This document shows, piece by piece, positions 1-5,171 of a DNA stretch of 5,606 nucleotides (its first letter is position 1; each line of letters opens with the position of its first letter). Under the pieces are notes generated by a model that was not told where the DNA came from, ran no database searches, and saw nothing but the letters and a program-made list of their open reading frames with translations. The position numbers were made by a program, and so were the translations under genes. The stretch spans positions 1 to 5,606 of the forward strand of contig JAEXBA010000002.1 in the NCBI GenBank assembly GCA_023457935.1, given 5' to 3'. Source of the DNA: Bacteroidota bacterium (GTDB lineage: Bacteria; Bacteroidota; Bacteroidia; Flavobacteriales; Weeksellaceae).

Positions 1-646
1 TTCTTTTCCATTCCATATAACCGATGATTGCCATAACTGTGAAAACCAGATACTGCACAGAAGTTATTCCCAGACCTTTGTACACCATCATCGGAATACA
101 GATAATGTCGCCGATAATCCAGAAAATCCAGTTTTCGATTCTGCGTTTTGCCATAAACCACATTCCTACAAGAAAAATTGCAGTTGTAAAAACATCCAGC
201 CAGTTTGCCCAGTCAAGATGATGAAGGCCCAGTTCTGCGCCGGACATTGAAAAACTGTTGTCGATAAAAGGTTTATAATAATAAACAACTGTCACTAAAA
301 TCAGACTTAAAAAAAACAGAAAACTTCCTGTAATCCATTCTTTTCTGGTTGCCCAGCTGACATTAACGTGAATATGATCTTCCGAACTCTTCGCCCAAAG
401 AATCCATCCGTAGACGCTCATCACCGTATAGTAAAAATTAATCATCATATCGCCCAAAAGCCCGAACTTCCAGAGAATATAAACGTAAAGCGCTGTAGAA
501 ATAATTCCGGTTGGATATACCCAGATATTTTTCTTTACAGAAAAATAGACACTGAGGATTCCGAAAATCATCGCGACAGCCTCCAGAACAATCTGATAAG
601 TTTCGTAGGTTTCATAAGGTTTTATGAAGAGGTCGTACAGGTTCAT
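1..646 (-). CDS. pnuC: PnuC-family nicotinamide riboside transporter (3' end cut by window edge)
   Basis: I read this by reverse-complementing 646 to 1. It is open from ATG 646-644 to the left edge, giving 215 residues with no stop. The product is a very hydrophobic membrane protein with PnuC hallmarks: WVYPTGIIS at residues 42-50, YYTVMSVYGWILW at 72-84, DWANWLDV at 145-152 and ENWIFWIIGD at 171-180. These correspond to the family's substrate-pocket Trp/Asn/Asp positions. About seven membrane segments are visible. The visible part ends in GYMEWKR, which resembles the usual PnuC C-terminus, so probably only a few residues are missing. PnuC proteins carry nicotinamide riboside by facilitated diffusion across the inner membrane for NAD salvage, usually trapped by a kinase (NadR-type), whose gene is not in this window. 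The gene diverges from the DUF3365 lipoprotein gene. Substrate choice (riboside rather than thiamine, as in PnuT) is inferred. Confidence 0.93.
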   Translation of the reverse strand, partial: MNLYDLFIKPYETYETYQIVLEAVAMIFGILSVYFSVKKNIWVYPTGIISTALYVYILWKFGLLGDMMINFYYTVMSVYGWILWAKSSEDHIHVNVSWATRKEWITGSFLFFLSLILVTVVYYYKPFIDNSFSMSGAELGLHHLDWANWLDVFTTAIFLVGMWFMAKRRIENWIFWIIGDIICIPMMVYKGLGITSVQYLVFTVMAIIGYMEWKR

Positions 647-650
647 TGTT

Positions 651-682
651 CAAAGATAACGAAACTGATCCCTGAAAAACAA
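651..682 (-). promoter_or_regulatory. Bacteroidota-type promoter of pnuC
   Basis: On the minus strand TATCTTTG (658-651) is an exact match to the -7 consensus TAnnTTTG. A TTG -33 element lies at 682-680, separated by 21 nt, which is within the normal range. Only four bases separate the box from the pnuC ATG, so transcription should start at or next to the start codon. Confidence 0.65.
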
Positions 683-700
683 CACAGCGCTCACAGCTAT

Positions 701-716
701 TGTAATCAAAATCACA
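701..716. promoter_or_regulatory. Crp/Fnr-like operator in the pnuC/DUF3365 divergent region
   Basis: The sequence TGTAATCAAAATCACA is an imperfect dyad with 5 of 6 symmetric pairs, half-sites TGTAAT and TGTGAT, and an N4 spacer. Read as TGTAA-N6-TCACA it matches the E. coli Crp consensus at 9 of 10 positions. Its centre (708.5) is 36.5 bp from the last G of the DUF3365 -7 box and 57.5 bp from that of pnuC. These suit class II and class I positions respectively. It resembles the dyad before the rhodanese gene. The assigned binder, the Crp/Fnr protein encoded at 1778-2386, is inferred. Confidence 0.5.
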
Positions 717-737
717 GATTATCTGATAAATAATGGT

Positions 738-745
738 TTATTTTG
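738..745 (+). promoter_or_regulatory. Probable -7 box of the DUF3365 gene
   Basis: TTATTTTG matches TAnnTTTG except for T in place of A at position 2. It lies 16 nt before the ATG, which predicts a start of transcription near 750 and a leader of about 12 nt. No TTG occurs at the -33 distance. That region is instead occupied by the Crp/Fnr-like dyad at 701-716, which suggests an activator-dependent promoter. Confidence 0.4.
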
Positions 746-761
746 TGTAAACTGCATTTTT

Positions 762-1334
762 ATGAAATTCAAAATACCGGCAATTGTGGCTTTAGCGGTT
801 CTCGCGGGCTGTGCAAAAGAGAGTAAGGTGACGGGTAAACTGCCTTCCGAAACTATGCCACAGACTGTGAGCCTTGATTCCGTAAAAAGTGTGGCAAACC
901 AGACCAAGATGCTTCTTGTTTCCAACCTTACGAAGAAAATCAGCGACAGCGGAACCGTTGCGGCCATGGAATTCTGCAGTACTGAAGCCATACCACTCAC
1001 AAAATCTGCTGAAGAAAAATTCGGTCTGGAAATCAAACGGGTGTCGGAAAGAAACCGGAATCCGGACAATACGGCCAGCGCAGAAGAAATGCAGATTATT
1101 GAGCAGTACAAAAAGCAGTTACTGGAAAATAAGGAACTGGAAGGCAAAGTTCACGGTGATTATTTTTATTCACCTTTGGTAACGAATAGGATGTGTCTAC
1201 AGTGCCATGGCGATGTGAGAAAAGACCTCAAACCTGAAGTGGCCCACAAACTGACTAAACTTTATCCTGACGACAAAGCAACAGGTTATAAGGAAAATGA
1301 ACTCAGAGGTTTGCTTCGTGTTAAAATGCGTTGA
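762..1334 (+). CDS. DUF3365 (Tll0287-like) heme c lipoprotein
   Basis: The protein has 190 residues. It begins with a short lipoprotein signal: KFK, a hydrophobic stretch, then the lipobox LAGC with C17 as the lipidated residue, so it should be anchored in a membrane outside the cytoplasm. DUF3365 family features follow in order: FCSTEA (71-76, C72), IKRVSERNRNPDN (91-103), SPLVTNR (137-143), the heme c motif CLQCH (C145, C148, H149), and a C-terminal YPDDKATGY...LRGLLRV block (168-187). The family has a PAS-like fold and often occurs as a sensor module of kinases or chemoreceptors. Here it stands alone with no transmitter domain, so it could be a periplasmic redox, gas or thiol-sensing or electron-transfer partner. 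This role is inferred. Start choice is clear because the lipobox follows directly. The gene is monocistronic, divergent from pnuC, and ends at a shared terminator. Confidence 0.9.
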   Translation: MKFKIPAIVALAVLAGCAKESKVTGKLPSETMPQTVSLDSVKSVANQTKMLLVSNLTKKISDSGTVAAMEFCSTEAIPLTKSAEEKFGLEIKRVSERNRNPDNTASAEEMQIIEQYKKQLLENKELEGKVHGDYFYSPLVTNRMCLQCHGDVRKDLKPEVAHKLTKLYPDDKATGYKENELRGLLRVKMR

Positions 1335-1357
1335 GAAACTGAAATCATCAATAAAAA

Positions 1358-1380
1358 AACGCCGGAAAATATCCGGCGTT
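1358..1380. terminator. Bidirectional rho-independent terminator between convergent genes
   Basis: AACGCCGGA pairs perfectly with TCCGGCGTT (9 bp) across the 5-nt loop AAATA. On the minus strand the stem is followed by a run of seven T, which makes a strong terminator for the rhodanese transcript. On the plus strand the tail TTATGTTTTC is weaker but adequate for the DUF3365 gene. The hairpin lies 24 nt after one stop codon and 21 nt after the other. Confidence 0.9.
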
Positions 1381-1400
1381 ATGTTTTCTGTAAGAATTAA

Positions 1401-1712
1401 TCAGATCTTACTGTTCAGACTGGCCCAGCCGCCGCCATTGTACACTTCTTTGTAACCGGCATTCTGAAGAATCCCTTTTGCTGAAGCGCTTCTCATTCCG
1501 GATGCACAACAGGTAATAACAGGTTTGTTTTTGTCTTTCAGTTTGGAAAGGTTGTTGGAAAGATCGCTTACCGGAATATTCATAGCGCCTTTAATGTGGC
1601 CACCCTGAAATTCACCTTTGGAACGTACATCCAAAATAATAGCTCCGTCTTTTACGAGCTGCGCGAAGTCGGTTTTTTCAAGTCCGAACATGCTTTTTAT
1701 TGCGTCAAACAT
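1401..1712 (-). CDS. Single-domain rhodanese-like sulfurtransferase
   Basis: The protein has 103 residues and forms one rhodanese domain. It shows the family's ILDVRSKGEFQGGHIKGAMNIP block (26-47) and the active-site loop CASGMRS (69-75). C69 is the likely persulfide-carrying cysteine and is preceded by a second cysteine, C68. The C-terminal YNGGGWASL block is also typical. The six-residue loop is that of GlpE/PspE-type sulfurtransferases, which move sulfane sulfur between donors and acceptors such as thiosulfate, glutathione persulfide or cyanide. No signal peptide is visible, so it should be cytoplasmic. It lies 65 bp downstream of the Crp/Fnr gene on the same strand, with its own -7 box and a dyad between them. 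It could therefore be read from its own promoter as well as by readthrough. The true donor and acceptor cannot be told from sequence. Confidence 0.93.
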   Translation of the reverse strand: MFDAIKSMFGLEKTDFAQLVKDGAIILDVRSKGEFQGGHIKGAMNIPVSDLSNNLSKLKDKNKPVITCCASGMRSASAKGILQNAGYKEVYNGGGWASLNSKI

Positions 1713-1737
1713 TTTAATAAGTTTTAAATTAATGATG

Positions 1738-1745
1738 CAAAAATA
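1738..1745 (-). promoter_or_regulatory. -7 box of the rhodanese gene
   Basis: On the minus strand TATTTTTG (1745-1738) matches TAnnTTTG exactly, 25 nt before the ATG. The nearest upstream TTG (1774-1772) is 26 nt away, too far to be a -33 element. The usual -33 position is covered by the dyad at 1767-1782. Confidence 0.5.
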
Positions 1746-1766
1746 AAGTCAAAAGCATACTGCTAC

Positions 1767-1782
1767 AGTAACAAAAGTTACA
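1767..1782. promoter_or_regulatory. Fnr-geometry operator upstream of the rhodanese gene
   Basis: On the minus strand the sequence is TGTAACTTTTGTTACT. It contains the perfect inverted repeat GTAAC-N4-GTTAC (1781-1768), which has the same arm length and spacer as an Fnr site (TTGAT-N4-ATCAA). It overlaps the TAA stop codon of the upstream Crp/Fnr gene. Its centre, 1774.5, is 36.5 bp from the last G of the rhodanese -7 box, about -41.5 from the predicted transcription start. That is the class II activator position. Confidence 0.6.
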
Positions 1783-2386
1783 GAAGCGTAATTTTATTTC
1801 TTGAGAGCATTATTTCGCCTTCTTTTTCAAGCTGTTTCAGTACACGGCTCGTTGCTTCACGCGTAATTCCCAGTTCATCAGCGATTTGCTGGTGTGTAAC
1901 CGAAATCTCTTTGGAATCGTACAGCTGAGATTTCTGCTGCAGAAGATGAAGAATCCTTGCATCAATTTTCTGGAAAGCCACTGCGTTTACAACATTCAGA
2001 AGTTCTTCAAACCGTTTCTGATAAAGATTAAATATAAAATCCGTCCATTCCGGATAAATTCTAACCCATTCTTTGGCTTTGTTGGCCGGTATTAAAGCGA
2101 TCTCGGCATCTTCTTCCACTTCAGCGCGGATTTTGGAAGTGTCGTTGTTCATTGCGGCAAGAATCGACATGATGCAGCTTTCTCCCGGTTTAATGTAGTA
2201 CAGAAGCAGTTCTTTTCCTTCTTCATCGGTTCTGATTACACGGATGCTTCCTGAAAGAACCACCGGAATGCTCCGTGCATAGGAATGCATGTCCAGGATT
2301 ACGCTTCCGGCCGCAAAGGTTTTGGTGTTTCCCGACTTTGCAATTTCTTCCCTCAGTTCCGAATGAAAAATATCGTTAAAATTCAT
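1778..2386 (-). CDS. Crp/Fnr-family transcriptional regulator
   Basis: The protein has 202 residues, close to the family norm. Residues about 10-115 form a cyclic-nucleotide-binding-like beta-barrel, about 115-145 the dimer helix, and 160-198 the winged helix-turn-helix (VTHQQIADELGITREATSRVLKQLEKEG). The recognition helix carries R176, E177, S180 and R181, the positions that contact DNA in Crp and Fnr. The pocket reads GESCIMSILAAMNN (68-81) and lacks the Arg-Ser that binds the cAMP phosphate, so cAMP is unlikely as effector. There are no N-terminal cysteines, so it is not an Fe-S Fnr. C71, in the pocket, is the only cysteine. Its direct downstream neighbour is a rhodanese gene. Control by nitrosative, sulfane-sulfur or redox signals is a reasonable guess, not shown. 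The gene diverges from the permease gene and has its own consensus promoter. Confidence 0.94.
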   Translation of the reverse strand: MNFNDIFHSELREEIAKSGNTKTFAAGSVILDMHSYARSIPVVLSGSIRVIRTDEEGKELLLYYIKPGESCIMSILAAMNNDTSKIRAEVEEDAEIALIPANKAKEWVRIYPEWTDFIFNLYQKRFEELLNVVNAVAFQKIDARILHLLQQKSQLYDSKEISVTHQQIADELGITREATSRVLKQLEKEGEIMLSRNKITLL

Positions 2387-2404
2387 AGTTCAGCTCGTTT
2401 CGGT

Positions 2405-2435
2405 CAAATTTAAGATAATTCCACTTAGCTGTCAA
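2405..2435 (-). promoter_or_regulatory. Promoter of the Crp/Fnr-family gene
   Basis: On the minus strand TTG (2435-2433) and TAAATTTG (2412-2405) are separated by 20 nt and match the Bacteroidota -33/-7 consensus at every fixed position. The predicted start of transcription is near 2400, which gives a leader of about 14 nt before the ATG at 2386. No TGTAAY dyad lies at the activator position, so there is no sign of positive autoregulation of the same type. Confidence 0.65.
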
Positions 2436-2453
2436 TTTCATTTTCATGCAGAA

Positions 2454-2470
2454 AAATAATGGCATTATTT
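2454..2470. repeat. AT-rich inverted repeat in the crp/permease divergent region
   Basis: AAATAAT-GGC-ATTATTT is a perfect dyad with 7-bp arms and a 3-nt spacer. It lies roughly 60 bp upstream of the regulator's predicted transcription start and about 85 bp upstream of the permease's. It could be an operator, but AT-rich dyads arise readily by chance in such DNA. Confidence 0.3.
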
Positions 2471-2533
2471 CTTTTTCATTGCTGTTTTCACGATTATGAG
2501 AGATGAAAAATGTTAAGAACTCATAAAAATTTA

Positions 2534-2541
2534 TATTTTTG
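2534..2541 (+). promoter_or_regulatory. -7 box of the amino acid permease gene
   Basis: TATTTTTG matches TAnnTTTG exactly, 21 nt before the chosen ATG. The predicted start of transcription is near 2546, which leaves a leader of about 17 nt. No TTG is present at the -33 distance; the nearest candidate is TTA at 2513-2515 with an 18-nt gap. The possible TTG start codon at 2539 falls inside this box, which argues for the ATG at 2563. Confidence 0.5.
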
Positions 2542-2562
2542 GAGAACTTTAAAAAATTAAAC

Positions 2563-4029
2563 ATGTCGAATATTTGGAAAACCAAACCTCTCGAAAGGCT
2601 TATTGCTGAAGCAAGTGATGATGAAAAAGGTTTGAAAAAAACGCTCGGAGCTCCGGCTTTGGTAGCGTTGGGAATCGGTGCAATTATCGGAGCAGGATTG
2701 TTTTCGCTTACCGGAATTGCCGCTGCAGATAATGCAGGTCCCGCTGTTGTTTACTCGTTTATTCTTGCCGCTTTAGGCTGTGCTTTTGCCGGACTCTGTT
2801 ATGCGGAATTTGCCTCAATGATTCCGGTTGCAGGAAGTGCTTATACTTATTCTTATGCAACAATGGGCGAATTTATTGCCTGGATTATCGGTTGGGATTT
2901 GGTTCTTGAATATGCGCTTGGTGCTGCAACGGTTGCAGCAAGCTGGTCACAGTATGTCGCAAAATTTCTGGCAGGATTCGGCATTAATTTACCCAAAGAA
3001 ATACTCTACGGTCCGTGGGAAGGCGGTGTTGTAAACCTTCCGGCCATTCTTATCGTTTTCGCTCTTTCACTGCTGCTGATCCGTGGTATGCGCGAATCTG
3101 CAGTAGCCAACAATATTCTTGTAGTTTTGAAAGTTGCCGTTGTACTGATCTTTATAGCTTTGGGCTGGAGTTTCATCAACCCGGCGAATCACGATCCGTT
3201 TATTCCGGTAAATCAGGGTGAAGAAATGCTGAAAAACGGAAGCATCGGTTTCTTTGATTTCTTTAACAGTGATTATTTCGGGCATTACGGTTGGAGCGGA
3301 ATTCTGCGTGCAGCCGGAGTTGTTTTCTTTGCATTCATCGGTTTTGATGCGGTAAGTACTGCTGCACAGGAAGCCAAAAATCCGCAGAGAAATATGCCGA
3401 TTGGTATTATCGGTTCTTTGATTGTCTGTACTATTCTTTACGTTTTGTTTTCCTACGTTTTAACCGGTCTGGAAAATTATATCAACTTTAAAGGAGATGC
3501 AAGTCCCGTAAATACAGCGTTTGCGAAAACAGGTTATCACTTTCTGAATTCCGCATTAACCATTGCAATTATCGCGGGTTACACTTCTGTAATGTTGGTG
3601 ATGTTGATGGGACAAAGCCGCGTTTTTTATTCGATGAGTATCGACGGGCTTCTGCCGAAATTCTTCAGCAAACTTCACGACAAGAACAGAACGCCGTACA
3701 TTACCAATATCATTTTCATGTTTTTCGTGAGTATTTTCGCGGGATTTGTTCCCGTTGCCGATTTGGGACATATGGTTAGTATTGGTACTTTGTTCGCGTT
3801 CTCGCTGGTTTGTATCGGTGTAATTGTGATGAGAAAAAAACATCCGGAAGCGAAGCGTGGTTTCAGAGTTCCGTTGGTTCCTTTTATTCCGATTTTAGGT
3901 GTAATTGTCTGCGTTGCTTTGATGGCCGGATTACCGATTGAAAGCTGGGAGCGTCTTGGAATCTGGCTTGGTTTGGGACTTCTGATTTATTTTCTTTACG
4001 GAAAGAAAAACAGTAAACTCCAGGATTAA
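2563..4029 (+). CDS. APC-superfamily amino acid permease, cationic amino acid transporter (YfnA/CAT) type
   Basis: The protein has 488 residues with about 12 predicted membrane helices. Helix 1 holds the unwound substrate motif GIGAIIGAGLF (37-47). Helix 6 holds FFAFIGFDAVSTAAQEAKNP (255-274), the conserved F-x-G-F-D block of CAT-type carriers followed by the loop AKNPQRNMPIGI. A cytoplasmic loop has QSRVFYSMSIDGLLP (351-365), also typical of the family. The last two helices follow KRGFRVPLVPFIPILG (431-446). Such proteins import amino acids across the inner membrane by proton or sodium coupling or exchange. The particular substrate cannot be fixed from sequence, and a bulk annotation would be 'amino acid permease'. 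I chose the ATG at 2563 because upstream in-frame codons lie in the promoter. The gene is monocistronic, with a strong terminator after it. Confidence 0.94.
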   Translation: MSNIWKTKPLERLIAEASDDEKGLKKTLGAPALVALGIGAIIGAGLFSLTGIAAADNAGPAVVYSFILAALGCAFAGLCYAEFASMIPVAGSAYTYSYATMGEFIAWIIGWDLVLEYALGAATVAASWSQYVAKFLAGFGINLPKEILYGPWEGGVVNLPAILIVFALSLLLIRGMRESAVANNILVVLKVAVVLIFIALGWSFINPANHDPFIPVNQGEEMLKNGSIGFFDFFNSDYFGHYGWSGILRAAGVVFFAFIGFDAVSTAAQEAKNPQRNMPIGIIGSLIVCTILYVLFSYVLTGLENYINFKGDASPVNTAFAKTGYHFLNSALTIAIIAGYTSVMLVMLMGQSRVFYSMSIDGLLPKFFSKLHDKNRTPYITNIIFMFFVSIFAGFVPVADLGHMVSIGTLFAFSLVCIGVIVMRKKHPEAKRGFRVPLVPFIPILGVIVCVALMAGLPIESWERLGIWLGLGLLIYFLYGKKNSKLQD

Positions 4030-4047
4030 TCAGTACTTTATGATAAC

Positions 4048-4079
4048 AAATCCGTTTCAGAGAATGAAGCGGATTTTTT
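4048..4079 (+). terminator. Rho-independent terminator after the permease gene
   Basis: AAATCCGTTTC (4048-4058) pairs with GAAGCGGATTT (4066-4076) as 11 bp with one G-U wobble, around a 7-nt loop. It is followed at once by a T run (4074-4079) and then ATTTTT. It begins 18 nt after the permease stop codon. Confidence 0.9.
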
Positions 4080-4100
4080 ATTTTTAGAAAAAATTTGAAA

Positions 4101-5108
4101 ATGAGATATTTCGTAATTCTGTTGATGATCAGTTTGGGATTGAATGCACAAACTGTTCAGTTCAAAACCATTCTGGAAGATAAAATCAGCATTCGCGCTA
4201 TTGAAATCTGGAAAGGAAAAGTTTTTTATGCAGGCACCGATTCAAAATTCGGTTACGTTGATCTTAAAAATCCAGCAGACCAAAAACAGATTCTGCTTTC
4301 GGACAAAAAGCTTCAGTTCAGAAGTTTGGCGCAGGACAGAAATGCTTTTTATGCCATTAATATTGAAAGTCCGGCGCAGTTTTTCAGAATCAGAAAGAAG
4401 AATCTTGCATTCGAAATTATTCATACCGATGATGATAAAAATGCATTTTACGACACTTTGAAATTCAGTAACGGAATGCTTTACACCTTCAGTGATCCCA
4501 ATGAAGACCTCCATTTGAAATTTGAAGAATTTAATTTTCTGAACGGAAAATTTGTTTCAAAACGGTACACTCAGCCGAAACTTAATGAAGGTGAAGCGGC
4601 TTTCGCAGCCAGCAATACCAATATTGCAGCTTCTCGGAAATATATCTGGCTTGCAACTGGCGGTAAAAGTTCCAGAATATTCCGGCTCACCAGAAATTCA
4701 AGACAAATGGAAGTTTTCGAAACGCCTTTTGTTCAGGGAACTTCTTCTCAGGGAATTTATTCTATTGATTTTTTTAAAGACCGCTTCGGAATTGCCGTCG
4801 GCGGAGATTATACCAAACAGAAAGAAAATATCAACAATATCGCAACAACTTTTGATGCGGGAAAAACGTGGCAGATTCAGGCCTCAGGAAAAAATGCGGG
4901 TTATTCAACCTGCGTGAAAATCCGTCCCGGTTCCAAAGGGAAAGAAATTATTGCTGTCGGCGATCAGCATATTTCGTATTCGGAGGATTTTGGAAAAACA
5001 TGGAAAATTCTTTCTGAGGAAAAAGGATTTTATGTAGCAGAATGGATTAATAGAAATACTGTAATTCTGGCTGGAAAAGACAAAATTGCCAAGATGAAGA
5101 TTTTCTAA
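4101..5108 (+). CDS. Secreted Asp-box (BNR/YCF48-like) beta-propeller protein
   Basis: The protein has 335 residues and begins with a signal peptide, MRYFVILLMISLGLNA, probably cut before Q17. The mature part has repeated beta-strand blades. Two blades carry Asp-box motifs: TTFDAGKTW (249-257) and YSEDFGKTW (293-301). The stretch YSIDFFKDRFGIAVGGDY (220-237) is characteristic of the YCF48/'photosystem II stability factor-like' group of propellers found widely in Bacteroidota. Despite sialidase-like or 'oxidoreductase' labels sometimes given to such proteins, I see no catalytic signature, so the function is unknown. It is exported to the periplasm or surface, with no C-terminal sorting domain seen. 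I chose the ATG at 4101 over an in-frame TTG two codons upstream because it starts the signal peptide directly. A weak -7-like TATTTTTA lies at 4079-4086, in the preceding terminator's T tract. Confidence 0.88.
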   Translation: MRYFVILLMISLGLNAQTVQFKTILEDKISIRAIEIWKGKVFYAGTDSKFGYVDLKNPADQKQILLSDKKLQFRSLAQDRNAFYAINIESPAQFFRIRKKNLAFEIIHTDDDKNAFYDTLKFSNGMLYTFSDPNEDLHLKFEEFNFLNGKFVSKRYTQPKLNEGEAAFAASNTNIAASRKYIWLATGGKSSRIFRLTRNSRQMEVFETPFVQGTSSQGIYSIDFFKDRFGIAVGGDYTKQKENINNIATTFDAGKTWQIQASGKNAGYSTCVKIRPGSKGKEIIAVGDQHISYSEDFGKTWKILSEEKGFYVAEWINRNTVILAGKDKIAKMKIF

Positions 5109-5132
5109 TTGTCTGAGTTGGTGTAAATTAAT

Positions 5133-5159
5133 CGGATAGCTTCAATTGATTATTATCCG
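5133..5159. repeat. Inverted repeat upstream of hemN (possible operator or weak terminator)
   Basis: CGGATA (5133-5138) and TATCCG (5154-5159) are perfect inverted copies whose centres are 21 bp apart, two turns of the helix. The right arm abuts the hemN -7 box. Read as RNA it is a 6-bp hairpin (7 with a G-U pair) with a large loop, followed by TATTTTTG. It could therefore be a weak terminator for the propeller gene or a protein-binding site controlling hemN. Confidence 0.4.
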
Positions 5160-5167
5160 TATTTTTG
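5160..5167 (+). promoter_or_regulatory. -7 box of hemN
   Basis: TATTTTTG matches TAnnTTTG exactly and ends only four bases before the hemN ATG. This is the same spacing as in pnuC and predicts a leaderless transcript. No TTG lies at the proper -33 distance; the nearest are 11 and 39 nt away. Confidence 0.45.
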
Positions 5168-5171
5168 CAGG

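Noticed and set aside
691..717. Direct repeat TCACAG at 691-696 and 712-717, 21 bp apart
   Set aside because: Six-base direct repeats are common by chance. The second copy is already explained as the right arm of the Crp/Fnr-like dyad.
719..729. Palindrome TTATC-T-GATAA in the pnuC/DUF3365 region
   Set aside because: Five-base AT-rich arms do not extend further and have no second copy in the window. Not enough to call an operator.
24..733. Plus-strand open frames of 65 aa (24-221) and 121 aa (368-733)
   Set aside because: Both lie antisense to pnuC, whose minus-strand translation has clear family motifs throughout. Their own sequences look like random antisense translation.
647..761. Possible riboswitch controlling pnuC
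   Set aside because: The promoter box is four bases from the ATG, so there is no room for a leader RNA of riboswitch size.
719..1147. Minus-strand 142-aa open frame
   Set aside because: It is antisense to the DUF3365 gene, which has a lipobox, a heme motif and family blocks. The hydrophobic look comes from the reverse strand of charged codons.
2539..2562. TTG start eight codons upstream of the permease ATG
   Set aside because: It lies within the -7 box, upstream of the predicted transcription start. ATG at 2563 gives a typical N-terminus.
3067..3843. Minus-strand open frames inside the permease gene (3067-3285, 3556-3843)
   Set aside because: They are shadows of a well-supported membrane transporter gene, with no domain signal of their own.
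4095..4100. TTG start two codons upstream of the propeller gene
   Set aside because: ATG at 4101 starts a normal signal peptide directly, and the two extra codons add nothing.
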